Numbered from the stretch's first letter, positions 19,081 through 28,243 are shown. The stretch: DNA of 64,000 bases from Paraliobacillus ryukyuensis (GCF_003315295.1 NZ_QNRI01000007.1:1-64000), one strand, 5' to 3'. The notes: generated by a model from the letters alone, not told the origin. Numbers and translations are program-made.

Positions 19081-20070
19081 TTACCAGCCGACAACTTCGA
19101 CTGGATGAGACCAGTACTCTAACCATTTATCATCTTTTATTTTAACTAATGTCATGGACACACCAGCCATATCAAGCGACGTCATCAGCGATCCCACTTT
19201 TTTAAATTTAATGGTAATTCCTTCTTGTTCTAATTTTTCTCGGACATCATTTATGAATAAATACTGCTCCATTAATGGTGTTGCACCAAGTCCATTTACA
19301 AGTAACCCAAAGCTTTCACCTTGTGCCCATTGATATTCTTTTTTTAACTGCGCAATTAGCTCATCGGCGATTGCCCGACTTGATTTCAACGATTCTCGAC
19401 GGTAACCAGGTTCTCCATGAATACCAACACCGTATTCCATTTCATCTGAATCTAACGTGAAACCTGGCTTTCCGACTTCTGGAACAGTGGCAGGCGTAAG
19501 GGCTACACCAATCGTTTTAATTTGTTTGACTAATTCGTCACCTAATTGTTTTAACTCTGTTAAACTACTTCCTTGTTCAGCTGCTGCGCCTAACAACTTA
19601 TGCATAATAATAGTACCAGCAACACCACGTCTTCCGTTCGTATGGGTGCTATCTTCTACGGCAATATCATCATCGACAATGACTTGTTTAACCGTAATAT
19701 CTTCTGTTTCTGCTAACTCTGCTGCCATTTCAAAATTCATGACGTCACCTGAATAATTTTTGATAATTAACAGAACGCCTTCACCTTGATCAGCAGCCCT
19801 AATGCCTTCTAATACTTGATCGGGACTTGGAGAAGTAAAGACTTCGCCCGCAACTGCAGCTGTCAGCATGCCTTTACCAACAAATCCCGCGTGACTGGGT
19901 TCATGACCACTTCCTCCACCACTTACTAATCCTACTTTCCCTTTTTCTAACGATTTTTTCACAATCACTGTTGTATCTGGCACTCGCTTAATTAAGTCAC
20001 TATTTGCATATGCAAAACCTTCTAGCATTTCATCTACTACATGTGACGGATTGTTAATGATCTTTTTCAT
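19081..20070 (-). CDS. dhaK: dihydroxyacetone kinase substrate-binding subunit DhaK
   Basis: The 329-residue protein carries the histidine that binds dihydroxyacetone covalently (His218 in GVGIHGEPG, the same number as in E. coli DhaK) and the SGGGSGHEPSHAG loop. With DhaL and DhaM it makes dihydroxyacetone phosphate using phosphoenolpyruvate as donor. AAGGAGG precedes ATG 20070. No regulator (DhaR, DhaQ/DhaS) or glycerol dehydrogenase lies beside it. The promoter contains a small palindrome. Confidence 0.94.
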   Translation of the reverse strand: MKKIINNPSHVVDEMLEGFAYANSDLIKRVPDTTVIVKKSLEKGKVGLVSGGGSGHEPSHAGFVGKGMLTAAVAGEVFTSPSPDQVLEGIRAADQGEGVLLIIKNYSGDVMNFEMAAELAETEDITVKQVIVDDDIAVEDSTHTNGRRGVAGTIIMHKLLGAAAEQGSSLTELKQLGDELVKQIKTIGVALTPATVPEVGKPGFTLDSDEMEYGVGIHGEPGYRRESLKSSRAIADELIAQLKKEYQWAQGESFGLLVNGLGATPLMEQYLFINDVREKLEQEGITIKFKKVGSLMTSLDMAGVSMTLVKIKDDKWLEYWSHPVEVVGW

Positions 20071-20144
20071 ACGTACCTCCTTGTTTGGTTAGGTATTTTT
20101 GCACATTTTTTACTTGAATTACCTAATACAAAACCACAGAAATA

Positions 20145-20173
20145 ATAATATATTGTAAAAGTTTACTTTGTAA
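20145..20173 (-). promoter_or_regulatory. sigmaA-type promoter of dhaKLM with internal palindrome
   Basis: TTACAA and TATTAT are separated by 17 bases. The spacer contains the palindrome GTAAA-CT-TTTAC (20155-20166), a possible operator. The leader to dhaK is about 70 bases. Confidence 0.5.
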
Positions 20174-20309
20174 TCGTATTCCCAATGACACGATAGATGA
20201 AACAACTTCCAAATAAAAATGTTCTCCACTTAGTAACTTGTGGGCTACCAATGTTGAAGAACAAGTTCTGAATCGTATTTAACTAATGGAATGAGTCCGC
20301 TTTTATATC

Positions 20310-20465
20310 TCACAGATATGATTTGGTATCTTTTTCTAATTTCTTAATCTTATTTAACATTGCCTCATGGCGTTTTTCTTCTCTAGTTTTTCCTTTATAC
20401 TGTGTGATCTTAGACAATTGTTTTGACTTGATCGGTTTTTTATCTTCGTTATTTTTTTTTGTCAT
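20310..20465 (-). CDS. small basic protein, unknown
   Basis: The 51-residue, lysine-rich protein (MTKKNNEDKKPIKSK... to KDTKSYL) is predicted helical in its second half. GAGGAGAGG precedes ATG 20465. It stands alone between dhaK and the SpoIIS-like pair. The composition resembles small sporulation or nucleic-acid-associated proteins, but no family is recognised. Confidence 0.5.
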   Translation of the reverse strand: MTKKNNEDKKPIKSKQLSKITQYKGKTREEKRHEAMLNKIKKLEKDTKSYL

Positions 20466-20565
20466 GCCAATACCTCTCCTCAATCATCTTCATTCTTTTA
20501 AATGGTTATCTACAAAGAAACGCAACTCCCCCATCATAGTAAGTTAGAACGAAAAAAGTATTAAT

Positions 20566-20778
20566 TCACGAAAATAAATTCATTGCTTTTTGTCTCATGG
20601 TTTCTAAATCTTTCGCGTAGCGAGTTTTCGAAACCTTTGCAATGTGGGTAATAGGTGTTTTCTTTCGTTGTAAAATGTCAGATATGGGAGTTATCTTCTG
20701 TTGTAGTATATTCGAAATGGAAAGGTTTTGTTCGGAGTTAATGGTCGCCAAATGCTGATTTTTTAATATTCTCTTCAC
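20566..20778 (-). CDS. SpoIISB-like antitoxin
   Basis: The 70-residue soluble protein starts at GTG 20778, behind a perfect AAGGAGG. It lies 106 bases downstream of a SpoIISA-like toxin gene, the arrangement of spoIISA-spoIISB. The C-terminal half (HIAKVSKTRYAKDLETMRQK) loosely resembles the tail of B. subtilis SpoIISB, as recalled. It differs in having three imperfect 11-residue units (SISNILQQKIT, PISDILQRKKT, PITHIAKVSKT). SpoIISB-type proteins are intrinsically disordered and wrap around the toxin's cytoplasmic domain. The assignment rests on context and length more than on similarity. Confidence 0.6.
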   Translation of the reverse strand: MKRILKNQHLATINSEQNLSISNILQQKITPISDILQRKKTPITHIAKVSKTRYAKDLETMRQKAMNLFS

Positions 20779-20884
20779 AAAATTCCTCCTTCTTTAAACG
20801 ATTCGAAGTTTCATTTATTCACACACTCTCCATCATTTTACTCTGGAATAAGAAAAATTATTACTTGATTATTTTATGATTCTA

Positions 20885-21763
20885 TCAATTTTGTGTTTCA
20901 AGGTAACAATATAAAAATGCAAGGTTAGTAATAAATAAAGCATCAATCTCATAAATACGTTGATAGATTTCTTCAATAAACAGGATGAAAATATAATCGT
21001 CTCCAACAAAAATAGGACATAAATGGGACATCCCTTTACCATGTTTTTCTTCACGATCTAAGGCAACAATTTCACCGCTCCATAGGTTGTCTATAACCAC
21101 CTCTTCTGCATCAGAATCACCTTGAACATCTAGATTATCAAGCATACATAGCCAATCTAGTGTATGCGTTTGTTTAATTCGATGTATTGTATCTAAAAAT
21201 TCATTCATTCGTTCATCTTCTGATTGATCAGCTACTGTTTCCACATTGTACAAATGAATACATAAACCAAAACCTTCTGCATAATAGTTTAAAAAGGCAC
21301 CTAAACCTTCTAAGAAATCGTTGTGTTGCAATTCTATTTCAGACTTGATATATGGTGCAATTTGAATTAATTGCGAAAAGTAGTTTAATTTATCGCGTTG
21401 TTTTTCCTCTATGAAACTATTTTCTTGTATATATGTTTTTAGTGGATCATAGGCTTGGAACTCAGTCTTCCATATTTTCGTTATTGTTGGTGTAGAGAAT
21501 ACAAAAATATCAATAAATATCACGATTGCTACTAAAGCAAGTATAAGTCGCTAATCCGCGATTGTAAAAACTTTACATATCCATAAGCCCCCTAACAAAG
21601 ATACAAACAAGAAATATAATGTTTTACGATATTGATAAAGGTTTTCATTAAAACGATTATCATCTTTATTACGGAAACTTCGAATACTTTCAATGTAAAC
21701 AAATAAGATAAATAACCACAAAACACCAATTAAAATGGTAATGCCTACTGTCCCCTTGTCCAT
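20885..21763 (-). pseudogene. SpoIISA-like membrane toxin interrupted by an amber codon
   Basis: One frame runs from ATG 21763 to 20885 with a single internal TAG at 21551-21553 (codon 71). Before it are two membrane helices (ITILIGVLWLFILFVYI; TLYFLFVSLLGGLWICKVF). After it come a third helix (LILALVAIVIFIDIFVFS) and a soluble domain of about 200 residues containing NYYAEGFGLCIHLYN. Three helices plus a GAF-like cytoplasmic domain are the plan of SpoIISA, and the motif RKTLYFLFV matches its second helix. At the stop, SpoIISA has a tryptophan before the third helix, so TGG to TAG is the likely lesion. The piece after the stop has no ribosome site. Confidence 0.7.
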
Positions 21764-22037
21764 TTTTGTTCACGACCCTTCCTTTAGTCAGGATTATAGT
21801 CATCTTTTACAAAAATATCCTATTTAAGCTTATGCATAAACTCTTACATTCATACAATTTCTTCTATATTTTCTAGAATCTTTTACTAAAAAAATAACGA
21901 TAGAAAGGACACGGTTAACAAAAATCAACCTCTCCCCTAGCATCGTTCGCTATAAATAATTGTTTAATTATTCCACTAACGGGGAAAAGTCTCATAAATT
22001 CTTAAAGAACTTGCTAAAATACGAGGAGGCAGAAGTA

Positions 22038-22904
22038 ATGACAAATAATATTCAAAAGTGGCAATTAAATGATGGAAATTACATACCATCACTTGGCTTC
22101 GGAACGTATCAATTAAAAGGGAATGAAGGAGCAACTGCAATAGAAGCCGCGATTAATAGTGGCTACCGACTACTTGATTCTGCATACAACTATGAAAACG
22201 AAGGTGTGGTCGGGGAAGGAATACGCAGAAGTTCTGTGCCAAGAGAAGAATTGGTAGTTACTTCTAAATTACCTGGACGTTATCATCGCTACGAAGATGC
22301 TGTTAAAACGATTCAAGAGTCGTTATATCGTACAAACTTAAACTATTATGATATTTATCTAATTCATTGGCCAAACCCAAGTCAAGATCTTTATGTAGAG
22401 GCGTGGCAAGCGTTAATTGATGCAAAAAAATGGGGACTGATTCGCTCCATTGGGGTTTGTAACTTTTTACCTGAACATCTCAAACGATTAAAAGAGGAAA
22501 CTGGGGTGGTACCAGCAATTAATCAGATTGAATTGCACCCTTTTTTTAATCAAGAAGAGCAACGAAAAGTCAATGATTCCTATAATATCATTACCCAAGC
22601 TTGGAGTCCGCTTTATCGAGCAAAAGACATTAGCGATAATCAAATCTTAAAAGGAATCGCTGATAAATATGACAAATCCGTTCCACAAGTTATCTTACGC
22701 TGGCATTATCAACTTGGTAATATCGCTATTCCAAAATCCGCAAACCCAAACCGCCAGTTAGAAAACAAAGCTATTTTTGATTTTAAGTTAGATGAATCAG
22801 ATATGATGACTATCATTGGAACACATCATTTGCTCCACAACTCCTGCATCTCTACCTTTTTATTTCTTCCTTTCGTTAGTTTGAGGGCTATTTCAAGCCG
22901 TTGA
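22038..22904 (+). CDS. aldo/keto reductase with replaced C terminus
   Basis: It is an NADPH-dependent aldo/keto reductase of the 2,5-diketo-gluconate reductase type. Visible elements are LDSAYNYENEG (catalytic Asp and Tyr), TSKLPG (catalytic Lys), YLIHWP (catalytic His) and the cofactor loop IPKSANPNRQLENKAIFDF. GAGGAGG places the start at ATG 22038. After MMTIIG (about residue 262) the sequence stops resembling the family and reads through the antisense strand of a recombinase remnant to 22904. The usual C-terminal tail, which helps bind substrate, is therefore lost. Activity may be reduced or absent. Confidence 0.8.
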   Translation: MTNNIQKWQLNDGNYIPSLGFGTYQLKGNEGATAIEAAINSGYRLLDSAYNYENEGVVGEGIRRSSVPREELVVTSKLPGRYHRYEDAVKTIQESLYRTNLNYYDIYLIHWPNPSQDLYVEAWQALIDAKKWGLIRSIGVCNFLPEHLKRLKEETGVVPAINQIELHPFFNQEEQRKVNDSYNIITQAWSPLYRAKDISDNQILKGIADKYDKSVPQVILRWHYQLGNIAIPKSANPNRQLENKAIFDFKLDESDMMTIIGTHHLLHNSCISTFLFLPFVSLRAISSR

Positions 22905-23304
22905 TATTGGTCTAATAACTCCATTAAGCCATTGACCAAAAAGTCGTTAGGGTCTTTTTTGTAAATGCAATAGTTTTAATGTCACAGTCATATTTCTTCA
23001 GCTCTCGTTGAATCAGTACCTTGACAATATCTGACCGCCATAATCGGCTTGTGTTCAGTACTACCACACAATCAATTGGGACAGACGAAAGGTGAGCCAA
23101 CATCTCTTGTAAGCCCACCCTGTCAATTTCTAATGCTTCTTCATTTAGTTTAGCGCCACTAATTCCTTCATCTCTAAAAATATGTATTAACTTCAATCCA
23201 TGCTCTTTACAATATGCTTTAATTTCATCTTCTTGATATTTCAAGCTATATCCATCTCTTGCTTGTCCTTTAGTTGAGACTCGTATATACTCAACAACAT
23301 TCAA
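22826..23304 (-). pseudogene. serine site-specific recombinase remnant
   Basis: The N-terminal resolvase domain is clear: VVEYIRVSTKGQARDGYSL with the catalytic serine, GISGAKLNE, and VVLNTSRLWRSD. After KYDCDIKTI a few codons are missing and the frame shifts. In the second frame the sequence resumes (IYKKDPNDFLVNGLMELL, then QRLEIALKLTKGRNKK) and ends at TGA 22826-22828, where it meets the aldo/keto reductase gene. The large DNA-binding C-terminal domain is gone. The start (TTG 23304) is preceded by an out-of-frame ATGGGAGAGCGAAAA that may be the old N terminus. Confidence 0.8.
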
Positions 23305-24045
23305 CTTTTCGCTCTCCCATTACGAAAATTAAAATTTATGTAACGCTTTTAAACGAATAGCGAGTATTATACGACCGTCTCTTGTAAAAATACAACCCAT
23401 AATTTATAAGCCAAAGAAGTAAAAGAAACACTCTTATACGTTACCCATTGTTATCGCCACGAGCTTTGTCATTGTCGTTAGTTTGTTAGCCAATCCATGT
23501 CATAACTACCCCTGCTGTGTAAAATGTCATCTCGCCTATTTCTCTTTCTTTTTCAGTCTGCCAGTATTAAAACGATACTCCTTGATGGTACAGCCATCAT
23601 GAGCTTTCGATTTTCAATTAAATCATTTTCTTTTTGTCTATTTAACAGTAGTTGATTCAAATAAAGTAAAAAACCTTGAAAGGCAGTTTATAGCCAATCA
23701 AGGTCAATTAATTTTTACTTCTTCTACCAATTAAGCCTACTCCTCAATTAAATCTATATTCTTCTAATTTTTGATTATACATACAATATAAAACAATTGT
23801 CCATCCATTTTATGTTAAATGAAAAAAATGATTTTATATACCTATTTTACTTTTTATTTACAAGCTACTTTTGTTGCATAAAAAAGCTTCATTTCTATCA
23901 AGATAGGCGTGTGTAAATATGAAAAAATTACTATAATTAAATACTTTTCTTTCCAAAATTTTATTGTCAATATCCATTAATTCTATTAAACTACTAGAGA
24001 AATAATTTAAAAATGATTTTATTTTTCATGGAGGAGAAGACACAT
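23305..24045. other. intergenic region with degraded sequence
   Basis: There is no intact gene. On the minus strand at about 23490-23570 a short protein-like stretch (QTEKEREIGEMTFYTAGVV) ends at a stop and looks like the tail of a decayed gene, perhaps from the same element as the recombinase. A hairpin (ACCTTGA / TCAAGGT) at about 23669-23701 has a T-run on the minus strand. The last 250 bases are very AT-rich and probably hold the protease promoter. Confidence 0.4.
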
Positions 24046-25248
24046 ATGCTTACCTTTATCGATAACTTAACGCTGCTTCAAATCATACTTATATTTTTAG
24101 CTATCCTTGTAGTTAATTTAGGATTTATTTTTCTAGTTCGTATCCATATTGAAACACTCTATAAAAAAACAAATTCTATTGAACAAGCAATGGATCGCCT
24201 ACGTGTACTAAGTCAGTATCTCTATATGGTCGTCATCGTTATCTCTAGTTTTAGTATCGCATTTCTTTTAATGATGAAACTCGTTGACGCATTAGGTGAT
24301 TCTACTTTTACGTTTATTCTTAGTATTGTGTCCTCTTTCATCTTCCTTGGTGCTATGATTACTATTAATCAGCTCGTTATTGCTAAAACAGCTAAGAAAA
24401 TTCGGGATACAGAGGCTACCATGAAAGAAGAAACAAGCGACACGATACGAGGACTTTTGTTTATTTTTGTTCCGATCACATTAGTATTAACGGTGATGCA
24501 ACTTATTCCAGATAACTTTCTGAATGGTGCTGGTACTTTCATTTTTCCTATTATCATTATTGTGTTAATCCCACTTGCAACAGCACCGTTTACTGGAAAA
24601 ATGTTAAAGGCAACCGCTATGCCAGAATCAGCTGTCAAACAAGAACTTGTACAGTTCTTAACATCATTAAATATCGAAAATGTACAACTATATGTCTGGC
24701 CTACCAAAAAGAAAAAAATGGCTAATGCACTTGTTACTGGTTTCACCAAAAAAAAACAAATCTATATAGCAGATTATATGTTGGAAAATATGACGATGGA
24801 AGAAGTAAAATCTGTTCTAGCACATGAAATCGGACATATTAAGAAAAGACACTTATGGAAAAGACTTGGTTTGCTTATTAGTATCTTTGTTCTTATTTCT
24901 GGTTTTGGCTATGGTATGGAATGGTATGAAACACATGTTGGCACCATATCGATCTGGTTAGGAGTCGCTATTATACTGGGGTTACTTCTGTTTGGTTTTG
25001 CTGTGGTTTTTCGTTATTTTTCACGTGTGCACGAAAGAGAAGCAGATGCTTACGTATTATATGTAAATATCGATTATCGTGATTATGCTGGGGCATTAAT
25101 GAAGCTTGCTACATTAAATCATTCTTTGACAAAGATGAATAAGTTAGACGAATCGTTTCAAACACACCCAAGTATCGCTCGCCGCATACATTGGATTATC
25201 GAACAAGCAAATGGTTCGATTGAAGAAGTGCAAGCCTACCTTGAGTAG
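24046..25248 (+). CDS. M48 family zinc metalloprotease, membrane-bound
   Basis: The 400-residue protein has N-terminal membrane helices (about 8-33, 58-82, 90-112) and a pair near 143-190. A zinc-binding HEIGH follows at residues 260-264 within SVLAHEIGHIKKRH, then two more helices and the downstream glutamate ligand in VHEREADAYVL. This is the Ste24/HtpX-like plan with the active site at the membrane. Relatives process or degrade membrane proteins. GGAGGAG places the start at ATG 24046 rather than the ATG 33 bases earlier. It is monocistronic. Confidence 0.88.
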   Translation: MLTFIDNLTLLQIILIFLAILVVNLGFIFLVRIHIETLYKKTNSIEQAMDRLRVLSQYLYMVVIVISSFSIAFLLMMKLVDALGDSTFTFILSIVSSFIFLGAMITINQLVIAKTAKKIRDTEATMKEETSDTIRGLLFIFVPITLVLTVMQLIPDNFLNGAGTFIFPIIIIVLIPLATAPFTGKMLKATAMPESAVKQELVQFLTSLNIENVQLYVWPTKKKKMANALVTGFTKKKQIYIADYMLENMTMEEVKSVLAHEIGHIKKRHLWKRLGLLISIFVLISGFGYGMEWYETHVGTISIWLGVAIILGLLLFGFAVVFRYFSRVHEREADAYVLYVNIDYRDYAGALMKLATLNHSLTKMNKLDESFQTHPSIARRIHWIIEQANGSIEEVQAYLE

Positions 25249-25310
25249 GGAATAATAAATGTCATAAAAGTATACTCTAAATACAAATGCATCTTATCAA
25301 TTTCTATTTT

Positions 25311-25355
25311 AAAGGAACGAATTGGGTGTTTAAGAAGATTTCGTTCCTTTTATTT
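25311..25355. terminator. terminator after the M48 protease gene
   Basis: Stem AAAGGAACGAA / TTCGTTCCTTT followed by TATTT on the plus strand. Confidence 0.75.
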
Positions 25356-25645
25356 CTATACAAGAAGCGCTCCTAATTAATATTTATCTTTAGATTTAAA
25401 ATGGATTGTCCGACTTGGCACTTGTTCATTATTATTAATCGCATGTTTCATAGATAGTTATAGTCTTGTTGTTCTGGATCCCATTTTTCTTGATGAACCT
25501 GCACGTGATAGACTGAAATATACTGCTATTATACCCTCCGCAGTTTAATTTACGATTGGCGTAGTGCTCTTAGACAGCTTCAGACTGATATACCCTTTTT
25601 GGAGAATTTCGTTTTTATTTCCTTGCTATCCTAATCTTTCACCGA
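25356..25645. other. intergenic region with a possible minus-strand coding remnant
   Basis: On the minus strand at about 25385-25510 two frames give protein-like stretches (VQVHQEKWDPEQQDYNYL, then MKHAINNNEQVPSRTIHF) separated by a frame change. I cannot assign them to a family. No promoter or intact gene is seen. Confidence 0.25.
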
Positions 25646-27028
25646 TTATCCAGATAGATTCTCCTTAAGAATTTCTTTCATTCGATTTAATTTTCGATAA
25701 ATGACAGACCTGTGCACACCCAATTGGTTAGCTGCCTCTGTTGCATTATCATTACAAGCTGCTAAAACTTGTTTGATATACCTTCCTTCAGTAATAGCGG
25801 TAAAATCCTTTAAAGTTGAAAAATGACCTTGATTTTTTTTAATAAAGTAATCAAATGCAAACCAATCTGTTCCTATTTCGTCATTATATTGAACTGTATC
25901 TGTCTGTCCGGTTACTACTAGTCGCTCAATATAATTTTTTAATTCTCTAACATTTCCTGGCCAATTATGGTTGATAATTTGTTGAAAGTCTTCGGCACGC
26001 AAAACAAAGTTCTTGTTATACTTATTATTTAATTCTTCAATAAATGTTGAAATCAATCCTACTAGATCTGAACGTCTGCTTCGCAAAGGGGGAATATGAA
26101 TGGGGATAACATTAATTCGATAAAATAAGTCTTCTCTAAACATCCCTTTTCTTACCATATTCCATAGATCTCTGTTTGAGGCAGCAATAATTCGACAATT
26201 TATTGGTAAACTTTTAACTCCACCAATTCTTCTTAATTCACTGCTCTCCATGACGTGTAAGAGTTTAGCTTGCATATCTAATGGAATTTCTGATATTTCA
26301 TCTAAAAACAAAATACCATCGTTGGCTGCTTCAATCACCCCCATTTTGTTATCTGTGGCCCCAACAAAACTCCCTTTTTCATATCCAAACAATTCTAATT
26401 CGAATAAGGATGGAGAGATAGAAGCACAATTAATTGAAATAAAAGGACCGTCTTTTCTATTACTTTTTTTATGAATATATCTGGCAATCACCTCTTTTCC
26501 TGTACCAGATTCGCCATAAATAAATACCTTACTGTCAAATAATGCTATCTGATTACATACATTAATAATATTCTTCATCGCTAAACTTTCAGTAACAATT
26601 TCACCATTCTCTGTATCTATAACATCTTGATTGCGATCAGAGTTATGATGATTCAAATTATTTTTTGAAAATTTTTCTTTGTAATCAAAAGAGGTAGTAA
26701 TCACAAGACGTACTTCACCATTTTCATACATGAGTGGAGTAGCAGTAGATAAGACGCTAAACCCTTTATTCGTATGAACGGTTCGACAGACTCTTTTTTT
26801 TGTTTTAATAGCTTCCATTGTTATAGAATCATCATAATAACCTAAACGAACCAAATCTTCCACGTTATGTGTTATTAACTCATCCAATCTCATCCCTACT
26901 GTTAGTGCAGTAAATTCATTTGATATTAAAATGTTACCTTTTGCGTCTGTAACAAATAACGCAGAAGGCATATCATGAATATTTTCTTGTATAGTTGGAT
27001 TAGCAGGAGATTCAAATTTATTATCCAT
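25646..27028 (-). CDS. sigma54-dependent transcriptional activator (PAS-AAA-HTH)
   Basis: The protein has 460 residues: an N-terminal PAS-like sensor (about 15-115), an AAA+ domain (about 145-370) with Walker A GESGTGKE and Walker B GILFLDEI, an R-finger region and a C-terminal Fis-type helix-turn-helix (AANQLGVHRSVIYRKLNRM). The sigma54-contacting loop reads GSFVGA where the consensus is GAFTGA, so contact with sigma54 may be altered. GGAGG lies seven bases from ATG 27028, better than ATG 27034. It is the last gene of a catabolic cluster (reductase, transporter, CoA-transferase), as for other RocR/AcoR-like activators. Confidence 0.88.
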   Translation of the reverse strand: MDNKFESPANPTIQENIHDMPSALFVTDAKGNILISNEFTALTVGMRLDELITHNVEDLVRLGYYDDSITMEAIKTKKRVCRTVHTNKGFSVLSTATPLMYENGEVRLVITTSFDYKEKFSKNNLNHHNSDRNQDVIDTENGEIVTESLAMKNIINVCNQIALFDSKVFIYGESGTGKEVIARYIHKKSNRKDGPFISINCASISPSLFELELFGYEKGSFVGATDNKMGVIEAANDGILFLDEISEIPLDMQAKLLHVMESSELRRIGGVKSLPINCRIIAASNRDLWNMVRKGMFREDLFYRINVIPIHIPPLRSRRSDLVGLISTFIEELNNKYNKNFVLRAEDFQQIINHNWPGNVRELKNYIERLVVTGQTDTVQYNDEIGTDWFAFDYFIKKNQGHFSTLKDFTAITEGRYIKQVLAACNDNATEAANQLGVHRSVIYRKLNRMKEILKENLSG

Positions 27029-27119
27029 TATCATTCCTCCGTCTCAATTAACTTTGACTTAATCCTATCATACTAAAAACTTTTTTCCTCAAATAGTTAT
27101 ATTTAATTTAATTACAAAT

Positions 27120-27190
27120 ACACGAACTATAGACCATTAATGTATAACCTTTCGAAAGGAGAGATTAATTGAAGTCATTATAGTTCGTGT
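27120..27190. repeat. 12-bp perfect inverted repeat with 47-bp spacer
   Basis: ACACGAACTATA (27120-27131) and TATAGTTCGTGT (27179-27190) lie between the fabK-like gene and the sigma54 activator gene. As RNA it would form a long hairpin and could end the operon. As DNA it could be an operator pair or the ends of a vanished small element. The spacer contains CTTTCGAAAG. Confidence 0.45.
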
Positions 27191-27289
27191 GTATATTGTA
27201 TTCTCTATTTCCTATGCGCTAGTATAGGTTTTTATTCCTTTGTAGACAGATTCTATCTTCCATCAATAGTTTAATAAAGTAGCATATAG

Positions 27290-28243
27290 TTAGATTAATT
27301 CTTTTTCCACTAGCGATAAATGAGTCATCTGATCAAGGACTTCTTCTGCTTCCGTAAACATCGTCGTTATCATTTCCTCAACGGTGGTAATCTCATTACA
27401 CATACCGCATATTTGCCCAGCCATTACTGAACCTTCTTCAATATTTCCATCAAATACTGCTTTCCTTAATGAACCTAATGAAAGTTTTTCTAATTCATCG
27501 CGAGATGCTTTTTGATTTTCTAATTCAAGATACGCTTGAATCATTTTATTCTTTATGCTGCGAACAGGTCCTCCAATACTACGTCCAGTAACTATTGTAC
27601 TTGTGTCTGTAGCATCAACTACTGCTTGCTTAAAATTATCGTGTGTAGGACATTCTACTGTAGTCAAAAATCGTGTACCTACTTGTACCCCCTGAGCTCC
27701 AAGTGCATAAGCAGCTGCTATTCCTCTACCATTCGCAATACCGCCAGCTGCGATAACAGGAATAGAAACAGCATCTACTACTTGTGGGAGTAAAGACATA
27801 GTAGTTGTTTCACCAACATGACCTCCAGCTTCTGTTCCTTCTGCTACTACTGCTGTTGCGCCCAATGCTTCCATTTTCTTTGCAATTTTAACAGAGGGAA
27901 CAACTGGAATAACCGCTATTTGATGTTTTTTTAAGGTTTCCATATACGGTGCTGGTGTACCAGCGCCAGTAGTAACTATTTTTACACCTTCTTCTATAAT
28001 AACATCTACCAATTCTGAAATATTTTGCATCATTAACATTAAATTCACTGCAAAAGGCTTATCAGTGATTTCTTTAGTCTTTTGAATTTCTTCCCGTAAT
28101 TGTTCTGCTGAAAATCCACCTGAAGCAATAATTCCTAATCCACCCGCATTAGAAACCGCTCCGACCAGTGGAGCTAACGCAATTTGCGCCATTGCCCCTT
28201 GAAAGATTGGGTATTTAATCCCTAACATTTTTGTGATTCTCAT
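27290..28243 (-). CDS. FabK-like enoyl-ACP reductase II / nitronate monooxygenase family
   Basis: This 317-residue FMN TIM-barrel oxidoreductase closely follows pneumococcal FabK as I recall it: YPIFQGAMAQIA, GIIASGGFS, EEGVKIVTTGAGTPAPYME, AVVAEGTEAGGHVGETTTM, IPVIAAGGIANGRG, VQVGTRFL and EGSVMAGQICGM. The histidine of GGHVG is the catalytic residue in both FabK and nitronate monooxygenases. Homology favours FabK (crotonyl-ACP reduction). The operon with a carboxylate transporter and CoA-transferase suggests a catabolic role, possibly reducing or oxidising an acyl thioester or nitronate. GGAGG precedes ATG 28243. Confidence 0.82.
   Translation of the reverse strand: MRITKMLGIKYPIFQGAMAQIALAPLVGAVSNAGGLGIIASGGFSAEQLREEIQKTKEITDKPFAVNLMLMMQNISELVDVIIEEGVKIVTTGAGTPAPYMETLKKHQIAVIPVVPSVKIAKKMEALGATAVVAEGTEAGGHVGETTTMSLLPQVVDAVSIPVIAAGGIANGRGIAAAYALGAQGVQVGTRFLTTVECPTHDNFKQAVVDATDTSTIVTGRSIGGPVRSIKNKMIQAYLELENQKASRDELEKLSLGSLRKAVFDGNIEEGSVMAGQICGMCNEITTVEEMITTMFTEAEEVLDQMTHLSLVEKELI

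Noticed and set aside
20869-21054. Minus-strand ORF of 61 codons
   Set aside because: It lies out of frame inside the SpoIISA-like C-terminal domain.
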